The translations under genes and the position numbers were made by a program. This document shows positions 11,592 to 22,789 of a stretch of 64,000 bases of DNA, piece by piece. The notes under the pieces were generated by a model that was given only the letters and a program-made list of their open reading frames with translations, was not told the DNA's origin and did no database searches. This DNA comes from Taudactylus pleione (lineage: Eukaryota > Chordata > Amphibia > Anura > Myobatrachidae): assembly GCA_031769625.1 (NCBI GenBank), contig JAUIMM010000126.1, positions 9,244,501 through 9,308,500 on the forward strand, read 5' to 3'. Each line of letters starts with the position of its first letter. The first letter of the stretch is position 1.

Positions 11592-12720
11592 TGTGTTTGT
11601 GAATTGTGTGCGCAGTAGCCGCACGTGCATCAACAAAGTAGTGCCAAGCGTGCGCCTGTGTCATAAGTAAAGGGCCGGCTGGCTTGACCGTTAAGGGTGC
11701 TGTAACCCCCGAAAGTACACTCCAGTCCAAACCAAAAAAAAAATTATTTTCTGTGTTTGTGAATTGTGTGCGCAGTAGCCGCACGTGCATCAACAAAGTA
11801 GTGCCAAGCGTGCGCCTGTGTCATAAGTAAAGGGCCGGCTGGCTTGACCGTTAAGGGTGCTGTAACCCCCGAAAGTACACTCCAGTCCAAACCAAAAAAA
11901 AAATTATTTTCTGTGTTTGTGAATTGTGTGCGCAGTAGCCGCACGTGCATCAACAAAGTAGTGCCAAGCGTGCGCCTGTGTCATAAGTAAAGGGCCGGCT
12001 GGCTTGACCGTTAAGGGTGCTGTAACCCCCGAAAGTACACTCCAGTCCAAACCAAAAAAAAAATTATTTTCTGTGTTTGTGAATTGTGTGCGCAGTAGCC
12101 GCACGTGCATCAACAAAGTAGTGCCAAGCGTGCGCCTGTGTCATAAGTAAAGGGCCGGCTGGCTTGACCGTTAAGGGTGCTGTAACCCCCGAAAGTACAC
12201 TCCAGTCCAAACCAAAAAAAAAATTATTTTCTGTGTTTGTGAATTGTGTGCGCAGTAGCCGCACGTGCATCAACAAAGTAGTGCCAAGCGTGCGCCTGTG
12301 TCATAAGTAAAGGGCCGGCTGGCTTGACCGTTAAGGGTGCTGTAACCCCCGAAAGTACACTCCAGTCCAAACCTAAAAAAAAATTATTTTCTGTGTTTGT
12401 GAATTGTGTGCGCAGTAGCCGCACGTGCATCAACAAAGTAGTGCCAAGCGTGCGCCTGTGTCATAAGTAAAGGGCCGGCTGGCTTGACCGTTAAGGGTGC
12501 TGTAACCCCCGAAAGTACACTCCAGTCCAAACCAAAAAAAAAATTATTTTCTGTGTTTGTGAATTGTGTGCACTGTGGCTGCACGTGCATCAACAAAGGA
12601 GCAGCGCCAAGCGTGCGCCTGTGTCCCATAAGTAAAGAGCCGGCTGGCTCATTTCTTAAAGGGTGGTGTAACCCACAAAGTGCACTACTCTCCAGCAAAA
12701 ATAAAATAATATTTTCTGTG
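11592..12720 (+). repeat. Exact 160-bp tandem array in hAT copy C leader
   Basis: GAATTGTGTGCGCAGTAGCC recurs at 11601, 11761, 11921, 12081, 12241 and 12401, a strict 160-bp period. The units are almost base-identical; one difference is a T in the A-run near 12374. The last unit, from about 12561, is diverged and resembles copy B's version. Such uniformity beside diverged units points to recent amplification or homogenisation. Confidence 0.95.
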
Positions 12721-12765
12721 TTTGTGTGCGCTTTAGCCGCACGTATATATATCAATATAACATAA

Positions 12766-14087
12766 ATGGAGGACCAAACTTTCTCCGATAAAAATAAAAT
12801 AGGGAAAGATCAAGAACCTCTTCCTCCTAGTGCTGTTGCTGCTGCTGGGAGTTGTTCATCATCCCAGAGAGGAAGTAGGAACATCACTACTTTTACTAAA
12901 CAATTGACCCTCCAACAGTCCCTAGCGATGAGGATGAAGTACGACAGCAGTCATCCTGAAGCAAAACGTATAACTGAGGCCTTGACTGCTATGTTGGTGT
13001 TAGACGTGCGTCCGGTATCCGACATTAGTGCAGTGGGATTTAGACAATTGATGGAGGTAGTGTGTCCTCGGTTCCAAATCCCGTCTAGATTCCACCTGCA
13101 TCCTCAAAGCAGCAGCGACAAGCGTGCGTCTGTCTGTTAAAGGGTGGTGACACCCTCAAAGTGTGCTACACAAACAATTAAAATATTGTTCTTTTTTTTT
13201 TGGTCTTTGTGAAATGTGTGGGCTGTAGCCGCACCTGCATCCTTAAAGCAGCAGCGACAAGCGTGCGTCTGTCTGTTAAAGGGTGGTGACACCCTCAAAG
13301 TGTTCTACACAAACAATTAAAATATTGTTCTTTTTTTTTCGGTCTTTGTGAAATGTGTGGGCTGTAGCCGCACCTGCATCCTTAAAGCAGCAGCGACAAG
13401 CGTGCGTCTGTCTGTTAAAGGGTGGTGACACCTCAAAGTGTTCTACACAAACAATTAAAATATTCTTCTTCTTTTTTCTGTCTTTGTGAATTGTGTGGGC
13501 TGTAGCCGCACTTGCATCCTCAAAGCAGCAGCGACAAGCGTGCGTCTGTCTGTTAAAGGGTGGTGTAACCCTCAAAGTGTGCTCCACAAACAATAAAAAT
13601 ATTCTTTTTTTTTTTCTGTCTTTGTGAATTGTGTGGGCTGTAGCCGCACTTGAATCCTCAAAGCAGCAGCGACAAGCGTGCGTCTGTCTGTTAAAGGATT
13701 ACATCGGTGACAGCATCCAAGTAGGCATGTCAGACAGGCCGTACCTGTACTGGCAGGAAAAAGAAGCAATTTGGAGGTCCCTGTACAAACTGGCTCTATT
13801 TTACCTGGGTTGCCCCCCCTCCAGTGTGTACTCCGAAAGAGTGTTTAGTGCAGCCGGGAACCTTGTCAGCGAAAGGCGTAGGAGGTTGCTTCCACAAAAT
13901 GTGGAGAAGATGATGTTCATAAAATGAATTATCAACTCTTCCAGGGAGACCAGCCTCCAGAACGTACAGAGGGACCTGTGGTTCCAGCAGGGACGAATTA
14001 ATACTCTGTGAGGATGAGGATGTACACACTGAAGAGGGTGAGGAATCGGTGGATGAGGAGGATGAGGATGACATCTTGCCTCCGTAG
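12766..14087 (+). pseudogene. hAT transposase remnant with core replaced by repeats
   Basis: The gene starts MEDQTFSDKNKIGKDQEPL, as in copy B, then jumps over the BED-finger region to AAAGSCSSSQRG and reads to QIPSRFH near 13093. The sequence 13094-13697 is a tandem array. Transposase resumes at DYIGDSIQVGMSD (13698), covering the hATC region with SVYSERVFSAAGNLVSERR, and then hits a frameshift and TGA near 13927. The acidic tail ends with TAG at 14085-14087. Both catalytic Asp motifs and the BED finger are missing, so the product cannot be an active transposase. Confidence 0.9.
13094..13697 (+). repeat. ~139-bp array inserted in the transposase gene of copy C
   Basis: Units begin with CCTCAAAGCAGCAGCGACAAG at 13102, 13241, 13380, 13518 and 13656 (periods 139, 139, 138, 138). 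Each has CTGTCTGTTAAAGGGTGGTG, an A/T-rich piece and GTGTGGGCTGTAGCCGCACC. The unit matches the inverted 9050-9200 segment of copy B's leader array better than copy C's own 160-bp units. It sits exactly between transposase codons for QIPSRFH and DYIGDS. Confidence 0.9.
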
Positions 14088-14730
14088 AGCCAGTTTGTGC
14101 AGGGACACATTAATTGCCAGCTTGTTTTGTGGGGGCCCAAACGAACCAATCATTTCAGCCACAGTTGTGTGGCAGACCCTGGCGCTGAAATGATTGATTT
14201 GTTAAAGTGTGCATGTCCTGTTTATACAACATAAGGGTGGGTGGGAGGGCCCAAGGACAATTCCATCTTGCACTTCTTTTTTTTCTTTGCATTATGTACA
14301 GTTTGGGGCCTAGTTTTTCTAACTGCCATCCTGTCTGCCACTGCAGTGTCACTCCTAGATGGGTCACGTGTTTGTGCCGCCCACTCGTGTCGCTTAGCAT
14401 AGTCATCCAGCTACCTCGGTGCAACCTTTTGGACATGAAAACACTATTGTGAGGTGTGAGGTGTTCAGAATAGACTGGAAGTGAGTGGAAATTAAGGTTA
14501 TTGAGGTTAATAATAGCATAGGAGCAGAGAAACCAACAAATTCTGTGATTTTAGCTGTTTTTATGCTTTTTTTAAAAAAAATACAGATCCAAAACACAAA
14601 ACCCAGAACCCAAAACACGGAAGGGTGGTTTTGGCAAAACCAATCCAGATCCAAAACACGAAGAAAGATCCAGATCCAAAACCAAAACACAAAACACGAA
14701 AAGTGGCCGGTGCACACCCCTAATCTAAAC

Positions 14731-16314
14731 TCATTATGATGATCCCTCGTCTAGGGCTACCTGCAAACCTAAATTTACTCCAACAGCTCCAGTGTAACAG
14801 TTGTATGTAATGATCATATATACTATTTAAATATATTTATGAAAAACGATGCATTATTTTTAAAATTGAATAGAATATATCGTGTTTTGGACAGTGTGTG
14901 TGGTGCCAAGCTGATGCTTTGCCCTGGGTAATAGTAAGCCTAGTTTCTCCCCTGTAAGGAATAGTTATCCTATGTGTGAATTGCCCATAAAGTTATATAT
15001 GCAGATTCAGACGCATGCACAGTTGCTAAAAATTGGGAGATCTGTCCGAGTGGACTTGCTTGCAACTCTGAATAAGGCCCATAGTGTACATAGCCAGTAG
15101 GGTGAGAACCTGTATTTCATATTCCTACAGTGCACTTAGCTGCATTACTGTATATCACCAATCACAGTATGCATATAAGACAGGGCACTCCTCTGAGAAT
15201 GCAATATTAGTAGTCGATTGTTACTGTTAATTACCCCAGAAAAACAAGAAGATAATAAAATCTTGAGGTCAGGATAACATTGTCAATACCTTCTGATATT
15301 TTGCCTTTTCCCAATATACATGTATCTGTTATTTGTCCAAAGTGTCATTTGAATCCCTGCTGCAATGGATGAGAGGCCCATGGGGTACAAATCTAATAAA
15401 TCTCATTTTAAATCCCATACTATAGGTTTGTAAATCCTATAATTCACTATAAATCCTATAATACAAACCCCAAGACTTGTAATTCAAATCATCCTGTATA
15501 ATTTTAACACCATTTCCTATTGTGAGCTCTTTTGCTAATATTCCATATAATGTAAACATATATTTTCCGGCTGGGCATGACTGGAATCATCATTTGTATT
15601 GTAGCTGTCTTCTCACAATGCATTGCTTTCTCACTAGTGGTTGCTGAAAGGACAGTTATACTAAAAGGACAGTTAAAGGAAGGAGTGTTATGCGGATTTA
15701 AAATTTTATACAAATGTGATATACTTAGAGACAGATTAACAATGGGGAGGATGAATTGGGCACATGAAAGTTGGAAACGACCAGCGATGCGCACTCCCAC
15801 TGGTCGTTTACGACATAATTAATCGGCCGAACAAGCTGGTCAACCTGATTGATTTGCCTACACTGAAAGACTGAGCGTTCAGTGTAGGCACAGCACAGAC
15901 TGTGAAATTACTGCACGATTACAATGTCATAATCGTGCAATTTTTGTTTGCTAGTGGATGTGCCCCTTACGGGGTATACACCACCACATGGCACTGGCAA
16001 CGCCCACACATCACTGGTCATAGCTTCTTCACTCCTCACCCTTAATCTGACCCTGTATATACTGAAGATCATGCAGTATATGTTTGCTCTTATTAATCTG
16101 TTCTCCTACTTATTCTGGGAATAAACAATTGAGTAGCAAATCCTCTAAGCAGAAATACTCTTTATCCAGGGGAATGCTTTTCACCTAATTGTCCAGAGGT
16201 AGAGCCAATTGGACTTAGGTATGATGGTTCTCGGTAGAACAATAATAATAACAAAAATATACTGGTAGGCTAAGTGGGTCCCAGCAAAATTAACCCTAGT
16301 GTGTATGTGTGTGT
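14731..16314. other. AT-rich spacer with MITE remnants and hairpins
   Basis: At about 15001-15083 a fragment ends in CTGAATAAGGCCC, the end type of the GGGCCTGATTCAG MITE family. Hairpins lie at 15855-15890 (TGCCTACACTGAA arms) and 15912-15939 (TGCACGATT arms), probably inside an unrecognised MITE covering about 15779-15990. Nothing coding is seen. Confidence 0.4.
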
Positions 16315-16455
16315 ACATTGTAGTAGGGAATATAGATTGTAAGCTCCACTGGGGCAGGGACTGATGTGAATGGTAAGATATTCTCTGTAAAGCGCTGCGG
16401 AATATGTGTGCGCTACGGTATATAAATAACTGGTAATAAATAAATAAATAATTTA
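16315..16455 (+). repeat. LINE-type 3' tail (CR1/L2-like)
   Basis: AGATTGTAAGCTCC, GGGCAGGGACT, TGTAAAGCGCTGCGG and a TATATAAATAA tail ending in (TAAA)n are the hallmarks of a vertebrate CR1/L2-type LINE 3' end or a SINE sharing it. Only the tail is present. Confidence 0.65.
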
Positions 16456-16804
16456 ATAAATAAGGTAAACTGCTTTTGTTTAAGAACCAGAGATCCAAAA
16501 GCAGTTCTATCAGATACCATTTCTGTTCCATGGAACTTTCATCTGGTTTAGATATTCTCCCCTATTCCAATGTTGCCAAGATTGCTAAAAAAAAAAAAAG
16601 GTAAAGATAGAAGGCATATAGATGAATCTCCTGGCTACAGATGGGCTGAGCAGATTGTGGTACACTGAGATTCTGAAATTAGCAATCTGTTTTCTATTAT
16701 GACACATTCTTCTAACACAATGCCTGTTTTGGCATTAAAATTTTGCTTAACTGACTTTGATGGCATGACAAGAGAAGTCATGATATGGAAGTCTAAAGCC
16801 CTAC

Positions 16805-18112
16805 CAGGGGGTATATTTATCAGAGTTCGATTTTTGCATTTAATTTGATGTTTGATTTAGCTCACCTCAAATTGAATTTACAAATCCCTCATCAAATCCC
16901 ACATTTACTAAAATTCGATTTTAGAAGCCTTTTCTCAATCAAAGTCAATTTGGTTCGATTCTGAACAGTGATTTGATGTTCGATTTTGCATGCCCATGCA
17001 CAAATCAAACACCAAATCCCACTCAAAGATGAACTTCAAATACCCAAATGTATAGACCTGCTTCATGCTTTCAATTTTAGCATGAGCAGGCCTGTTTGAC
17101 ACAGATGCAGTGAGATCCATGCATGCATCTGTGTTTTAAAAGCTTTTAACGTTATAAAAATGTTTTTTGAAATGACATGGGGTCCCCCCCTGAAAGCACA
17201 ACCAGCCCCGGACTTTTCAGAGCCAGTCCTGCTTGTGAAAATACAGGGAACAAAAGACGTAGGGGTCCCCTGTATTTTGCGCTACCAGCACTGGGCTCAG
17301 CGAGCCGGTCCTGGTTTTGGAAATACAGGAGACAAAATGAGTAGGGGTCTCCTTTATATTCCATAGCCAGCACCGGACTCTTTCTAGTGGGGGTGTAATG
17401 CCACAGCCAGGGGAACCCTTATCCCCCCAATAGCCCAGTGCTATACCCAGCATCCCTAGGCAGTGGGTGCTGGTTTGATCGTGTATGAAAGTGTAGTGCT
17501 AAAAATATATATAATAACATTGTCTTTTACAGTAGAACTAGAGGTCTCAGCAAGCCACCCCTGCATGCTGTTACTTGGTGAACCACAAGTACCAGCATGC
17601 AGGAAATTAAGGGCCCGCTGGTACCTCGAAGTCAATGGTGGGAACCATCCATTGGCTCACCTCTTAGCCAATGAATGCTCAGCCCAGGCACTTCTAAGAG
17701 AAATCATCACATCATTTTTTATTTTTTTAAATTACGTCATTTTTTTTATTTTTTTTTAACACTTTACAAGCATTTTTCATACAGATGCATGCACGGATCT
17801 AACTGATCTGTGCATGCATCTGTGTCATTCATACCTGCTCATCCTAAAATCGAAAGCTTGAAGCAGGTCTATTATTTTGGGGATTTAAAGTTTCATTTTA
17901 ACTTCGATTTGGTGTTCTTTTTCAAATCGAATCTTAGTAAATGTGGGATTTGTATGTTGGTCTATGTAAAAGTTCAAATGTTTTTCCAATGTTCGATTTT
18001 GAGTGGGATTTGAGTGAAATTAGGTTTTATGTTTGATTTGAAATTTTTTTTTGCCTCTAGTAAATCTCCAACTGCAAAATCAAATGAAAATCGAATGTAA
18101 ATATACCCCCTG
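16805..18112. mobile_element. 1.3-kb non-autonomous DNA element with long inverted ends
   Basis: The two ends are inverted copies: CAGGGGGTATATTTA at the left and its complement at the right. About 300 bp of TTCGATT- and AAATCCCAC-rich sequence on each side also pair imperfectly. The centre (17161-17450) has CCGGTCCTGGTTTTG-type repeats with alternating GGGGTCC words. No TSD is clear and no transposase is encoded. A partial relative lies at 22790-23615. Confidence 0.6.
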
Positions 18113-18491
18113 ATTTGAAAATTCAGACTAGAAAACTTCCATCATCTAAAACTTCAAACATACATATGATTTACCTTGCTCCTCCTAGATTTTTATCCAC
18201 AATTTTATAGCCTGGAATTTATAATACTCAACAATTGGATGCCTCTTGCTGTAACTGTGACAGCTTCGTTAATTGCTGAATAGTTTTGGCCAGAAGTCAT
18301 GGATAGTGTTTTGGGTATATCCCTGCTTTCTCATTGACTGACCACAAACAGTTTAAATCTATGTACATTGATGTGATTATATACACTGAAATATCTTTGA
18401 GTGTACATTATTGTCTTTGATAATATTTGATGAGTTGGTGAATCTTCTTCATCCTGCCCTGATAAAGCAAAATACTCAGTATAATCCTAAC
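18113..18491. other. AT-rich spacer
   Basis: No gene, repeat or motif is recognised here. Confidence 0.5.
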
Positions 18492-18494
18492 TTA

Positions 18495-19004
18495 GGCCCT
18501 GTTTCAGCAAAGATCGCAACTGCTAAAGTGTATGCAGACGGTCGATTGTTGCGTACTGCGCATGGGTATGCATCACGGTGCGAGTACGCAAGTTCCTCAC
18601 TACGATCGGGACTGCGATCGCAGTGAGTCCACAGACCCATCAAAGAGTGATTTACAGGTACCTTTTTTGGGGGGGGTTGGAGAAATGCATGTGTACCAGT
18701 GCATTTGAACGCCGTTCCAGGGGCGTGCATAAATTAGCCACTGTGATTGCATACGCAGCTTGAGGTCTCACTGCGTGCAACGAGGTTAGCAATTTATAGG
18801 AAAGATCAGGGCTGCTGTAATTCCGCGTGAGGGGTCGATGGTACTCAATGTTTCCGATGTTTGAGGAGGTTTGCAAGGTATAACGGATGTGAGAAGGAGA
18901 GTGGGTGTCTGCATGTTGTCCGTGTGAGTGCTTTGCTTGTGGAGCAGACCTGCGTGCGTGATTGCAGCCACGATCGCATCAGTGATCCTTGCTGGATCAG
19001 GCCC
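18495..19004. mobile_element. GGGCCTGATTCAG-family MITE 1
   Basis: The ends GGCCCTGTTTCAGCAA and TTGCTGGATCAGGCCC are inverted and flanked by TTA (18492-18494, 19005-19007). The core shares GAACGCC, CCAGGGGCGTGCATAAATTAGCC and CTCAATGTTTCCG with the MITE at 24741-25253. It is 510 bp with no coding capacity. Confidence 0.75.
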
Positions 19005-19087
19005 TTAATTCACATTGCCAAAAACACTCTTTTAACATGCTTACACATATTTGTCATCATCATATGTTTTTATATTACAGTGTAATA

Positions 19088-19272
19088 AAGTGATTCCCAA
19101 CCTCGGTCCTCAAGGCACACTAACAGTCTTGGTTTTAGTGACATCCATGATTGTGCACAGATGGTTAAATCACAATAACTGAGGTACTAATTAAGTCACT
19201 TGTGCTCAAGTATGGCTATCCCTAAAACCTGGACTGTTAGTGTGCCTTGAGGACCGTGGTTGGGAACCCCTG
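19088..19272. mobile_element. 185-bp hairpin hAT MITE
   Basis: The arms ATTCCCAACCTCGGTCCTC and GAGGACCGTGGTTGGGAAC fold back over about 45 bp. An exact 8-bp TSD gtgtaata lies at 19080-19087 and 19273-19280. The right end CCCCTG is typical of hAT; the left terminus has mutated. Confidence 0.85.
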
Positions 19273-19362
19273 GTGTAATAGATACATTTAGAAGTACTAC
19301 AACTTGTATTTTGTATTTTATGTTGCTAAAGAAATTGTTGACAGCTACTAATATATATATAT

Positions 19363-20360
19363 GGGATACAGTCAAAATGCCGTTGGCCGGGAGGCCGCCT
19401 GTCTAAATCCTGGTGTCTAAATAGCGACGCGGGACTAAAGACAGGCTTCGAAATCCCGATGCCCATCTAAATCCCGACGCCGAAATCTAGACAGAGGGCT
19501 TCCTGATCGAAGTTAAGCTGAGCAGTATTAGCGCTTAGCCGCGAGGGCGGGAGGGATAGGTTTAGGGACCACCGGGTGGACTTAGGGTTAGGCACCACCC
19601 CAGGAGGGTTAGATTTAGGGTGTGAGGAAGGAGGCTTAGGTTTAAGCACACCTGGAGGGATTTTAGGGTTAGGATCCACCCCGGGAGGGTTAGGTTTAGG
19701 GTGCAGGGAGGGGGGTTTAGGTTTAGGCACCCCTGGGGGAGGGTTAGGGTTAGGCAACACCCCGGGAGGGTTAGGTTTACTGTGCAGGGGAGGGGGGTTA
19801 GGTTTAGGCACCCCTGGGGGGGAGGTTAGGGTTAGGCACCACTAAGGGAATCGGCATGAAATACTGTCGGCGGTTCGATTCCCGGCAGCGGCAGCCCGAC
19901 AGATGGACAGATCCCGGCAGCGGCAGTCCGACAGCGCTGAAAATCCTGATTGTCCTTAGGTAAGTATATACTAACCTAATCTAACCCCCCTAACTCTAAT
20001 CCTCCTTAGGGGTGCCTAACCCTAACCGCCCCCCCAAGTGCCTAACCCTAATCCCCCCTGTAAGTGCCTAAGTCTAACCCCCCCCTTCCCTGCTGCCTAA
20101 ACCTAAGTCCTCCAGGGGGGGTGCCTAACCCTAAGTCCCCCCTGGGAGCCCTAAACCTAAGACGCCTGTCATTTAACCCACGCCGGGATAAAGCAGTCGG
20201 GAAGCCGGCTGTCGGGATCACGTCAGCTGGTTTCCCGATTACATCCCCCACTTAGGGAGGTTTAGGGAAAGGGGGGGAGAGGGGAGGGTTAGGGTACTTA
20301 CCAGCCCCTGTCGGGATTTTGTCAGACGTTCCCGGACGTCGTCATTTCATACCCAATCCC
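19363..20360. mobile_element. ~1-kb element with telomere-like internal repeats
   Basis: The ends GGGATACAGTCAAAATG and, on the other strand, GGGATTGGGTATGAAATG are loosely inverted. The interior contains GGTTAGGGTTAGGCACC-type units on the plus strand (19555-19850) and CCTAACCCTAA-type units in reverse (19975-20170), separated by GTCGGGAT-type words. It is a MITE-like element, not a telomere; the superfamily is unknown. Confidence 0.55.
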
Positions 20361-20661
20361 ATATATGTATATACAGTATATAGTATTCATGTATTTCTTT
20401 ACTTAAATACTTATAAAAGATTAGTGGTAACTAGAGAACGTTTTGTCTAACTAGATTTCTATTTTTTTGTTTGGTAAACATTCACCAACAGAATAGTGAG
20501 AGACCTGCATTGCAAATTTGGTTTGTTTTGAAGTCAAAGTTCATGCCAGAACTCACTGTAGTGGTGTGGCAAGCTATCAAGCAATAATTTTTTTATGTAA
20601 GTTCAAATGCCCCCTAATGGTGACTTCAAAGTTTACCAGAAATATTTTGGTTTTATTGATG

Positions 20662-20943
20662 CATACCTCCCAACTTTCTGGAAGTGGAGGCAGAGGTGGC
20701 GTGGCCTCATGGTAAATACCATTCCCACGAGCCACGTCCCCCGTTTTCAGCACGCTGGGGACACTGCCAGTACTCCAGAAGCTGATGGGCATGCCCCCAG
20801 TCCCTCTCTCTACTGAAAATAAACGCTGCAAGCTTGCACATGGCACCCCAACCTCACAGGATACTGAAGCCCTTGGGTAGGACATGGAAACAGTGTCCGA
20901 AAAGTGAGACTTTCCCACCAAAATCTGGATGGCTGGAGGTATG
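20662..20943. mobile_element. 282-bp MITE with CATACCTCC ends
   Basis: The ends CATACCTCCCAAC and GGCTGGAGGTATG are inverted. The 6-bp word ttgatg repeats directly at each side (20656-20661, 20944-20949). The superfamily is not certain. Confidence 0.5.
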
Positions 20944-21299
20944 TTGATGGCAGGTAAAAATTTAAATGTATTGATAATATATCTGTGATCGCACTCAGTG
21001 AAAAAAATTGTGGATCCCAGAGAGCCCTCACTTTTTAAAATTGGGGTCCTACTCCACTTTTTCTGGGTCCCATCACATATTATGCTTTTGATTTCGCATA
21101 GCCAACAGGTGCAGTGCTGGGGGCAGAGAGTGGGGTGAGGCTAGGCAGCATTTGGAACAGTGCTGAAGTCACTTTTGTAGTTGTACTAAGAATCTTACTT
21201 GCACTGTTCTTTGACCTGCATTCTTCCCTACTTACCTTCACTTCTGTATCCACTATATGCACTACAACTTTTACAACAGCTTACCCTTGAGAAGCAGCC

Positions 21300-22600
21300 T
21301 TGATTATGCTCAACTTGTATTACCTTTTTGCGGTATTTGCTCCCTTTAACCTATTACTTTCTCCACTATTTACTGCAACAATGTGTCCACATTCCTGCCC
21401 AATACCCATCCTCACCACCTGCCCTTATCTCCCTCCTAGACCTAACCCATCTTCACACACCTGCAACCCTGCCAATCTCATCCGTATCTCCCCGCTTTCC
21501 TCTCTCCCTTTCTCCTGCGCCCTCTGGACTTGCAGGTCCATCCATAACAAACAAGCCACTATTCATGACCTCTTTATCTCTAACTCCTTCTTGCTATCAC
21601 TGAAACCTGGCTTTCTTCCACTGACACTGCAACCCCCGCTGCTCTCTCCTACTGAGGGCCTCTCCTTCACCCACTCTGTCAGACCTGTTGACTGCTCGGG
21701 TGGTGGAGTGGGCATCCTCCTATCCCCCAGCTGTACCTTTCTTGCTATCCCACCTGAGCCCTCTCTTTCTTTCTCCTCCTTTGAAGTCCACTATATCCAT
21801 CTATTCTACCTCATTCATCTCTATGTCTCCATTATCTACCATCCCCCTGGGCCCACTTCCCAATTCTTTGACCACTTTGCTGCCTGGCTGCCCCACTACC
21901 TCTCCTCTGACCTTCCCTTCTTGATCCTAGGTGACTTCAACATCTCCACTGACATCCCCACTGACCCAGCTTCCACCAAACTTGATGCCAACTCCTCCTC
22001 TTTTGGCCTTTCTCAATGGACCTCCTCCCCTACCCACTGCCTCTGCCACTCTATTGAGATTGTCTTCTCCCATCTCCACACTCTCTCTGACTTCTCCAGC
22101 TTTCCCTTCTCTGACCACCATCTCCTCTCCTTCAATCTCTCCTATTCTCCTGCATCCCTCCTCACGCAAAAAAATCTACAGTGAGCAGATGAAATCTGTC
22201 TGCTCTTGACTCTGCTATTCTCTCCTCTTTGCTTGATACTCTTCTCACCCCTCTATCCACCCTTGCTTGCCCCAACCAGATGGCATCACCCTCACCTTTG
22301 TGCTTGACTCTGTTGCCCCCACCTCTCCTGTCCCACTTCGCTGCTCCAAGCTCCAACCTTGGCACACCAGATTTGCTCCTTAGCTGACTTCCTCCACTTA
22401 AAGTTCATCCTCTCTTCCTACTGCTCTTCCCTTTCTCTTGCCAAACAATCTTTATTCAAGTCTCTCATCTCTTCTCAGTTATCTTTGCCACATTCAATGC
22501 ACTCATTCAATCAACTCCCTCTCTCACTGTCACTGACTTTGCCTCCATTTCACCTCCAAAATTGAGGCAATCCATCATTATATCTCCTCCTCTTTTTGCC
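21300..22600 (+). pseudogene. L2/CR1-type LINE ORF2 endonuclease fragment
   Basis: The frame starting at 21300 resembles the N-terminal apurinic endonuclease of L2-like LINEs: RSIHNKQATIHDL near residue 80, GGGVGILLSPSCTF, IYHPPGPTSQFFDHF, LILGDFNISTDIPTDPAS and SDHHLLSFNL. The expected TETW motif with its Glu is present only in another frame (21599-21610), so two compensating indels flank it. A metal-binding Asp position reads HSIEIVF rather than the usual HSxDxVF. The frame ends in a stop near 22184; decayed linker sequence continues to about 22600. No reverse transcriptase follows, so the copy is truncated at its 3' side. Confidence 0.8.
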
Positions 22601-22789
22601 AAGTCCAAGGGAGTCTACTGGACAAGTGGACCGAGCTACACCAGGAGATAGGCGAGTATTGGAATTATTTTTTAAGGAAACTGTGGGGACTTTACAGGAC
22701 AAGGGAACTGATCACCTGGCAGAAGATAAGTATGTGTGAGTGTGTTTAGTATGTAATAAAACTTTACTTTCTATGTTGTGTGAGTACTG

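Larger units (their letters stand above)
11070..14722 (+). mobile_element. hAT transposon copy C, internally rearranged (3.65 kb)
   Basis: The ends TAGGGGTGAGCGGG and GGTGCACACCCCTA and an exact 8-bp TSD atctaaac (11062-11069, 14723-14730) define the element. It is the same family as copy B, in opposite orientation, and lacks about 2 kb of gene. It lost the BED-finger region and the catalytic core; the second gap is filled with tandem repeats. Confidence 0.95.

Noticed and set aside
11410..12755. Set of identical 70-codon minus-strand ORFs as a gene family or CRISPR-like array
   Set aside because: The 160-bp unit repeats in full with no distinct spacers, so it is a plain tandem repeat inside a transposon.
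19555..20300. Real telomere or interstitial telomere array
   Set aside because: Units are not pure TTAGGG; they are broken by GGCACC-type spacers, occur in both orientations and lie inside an element with inverted ends.
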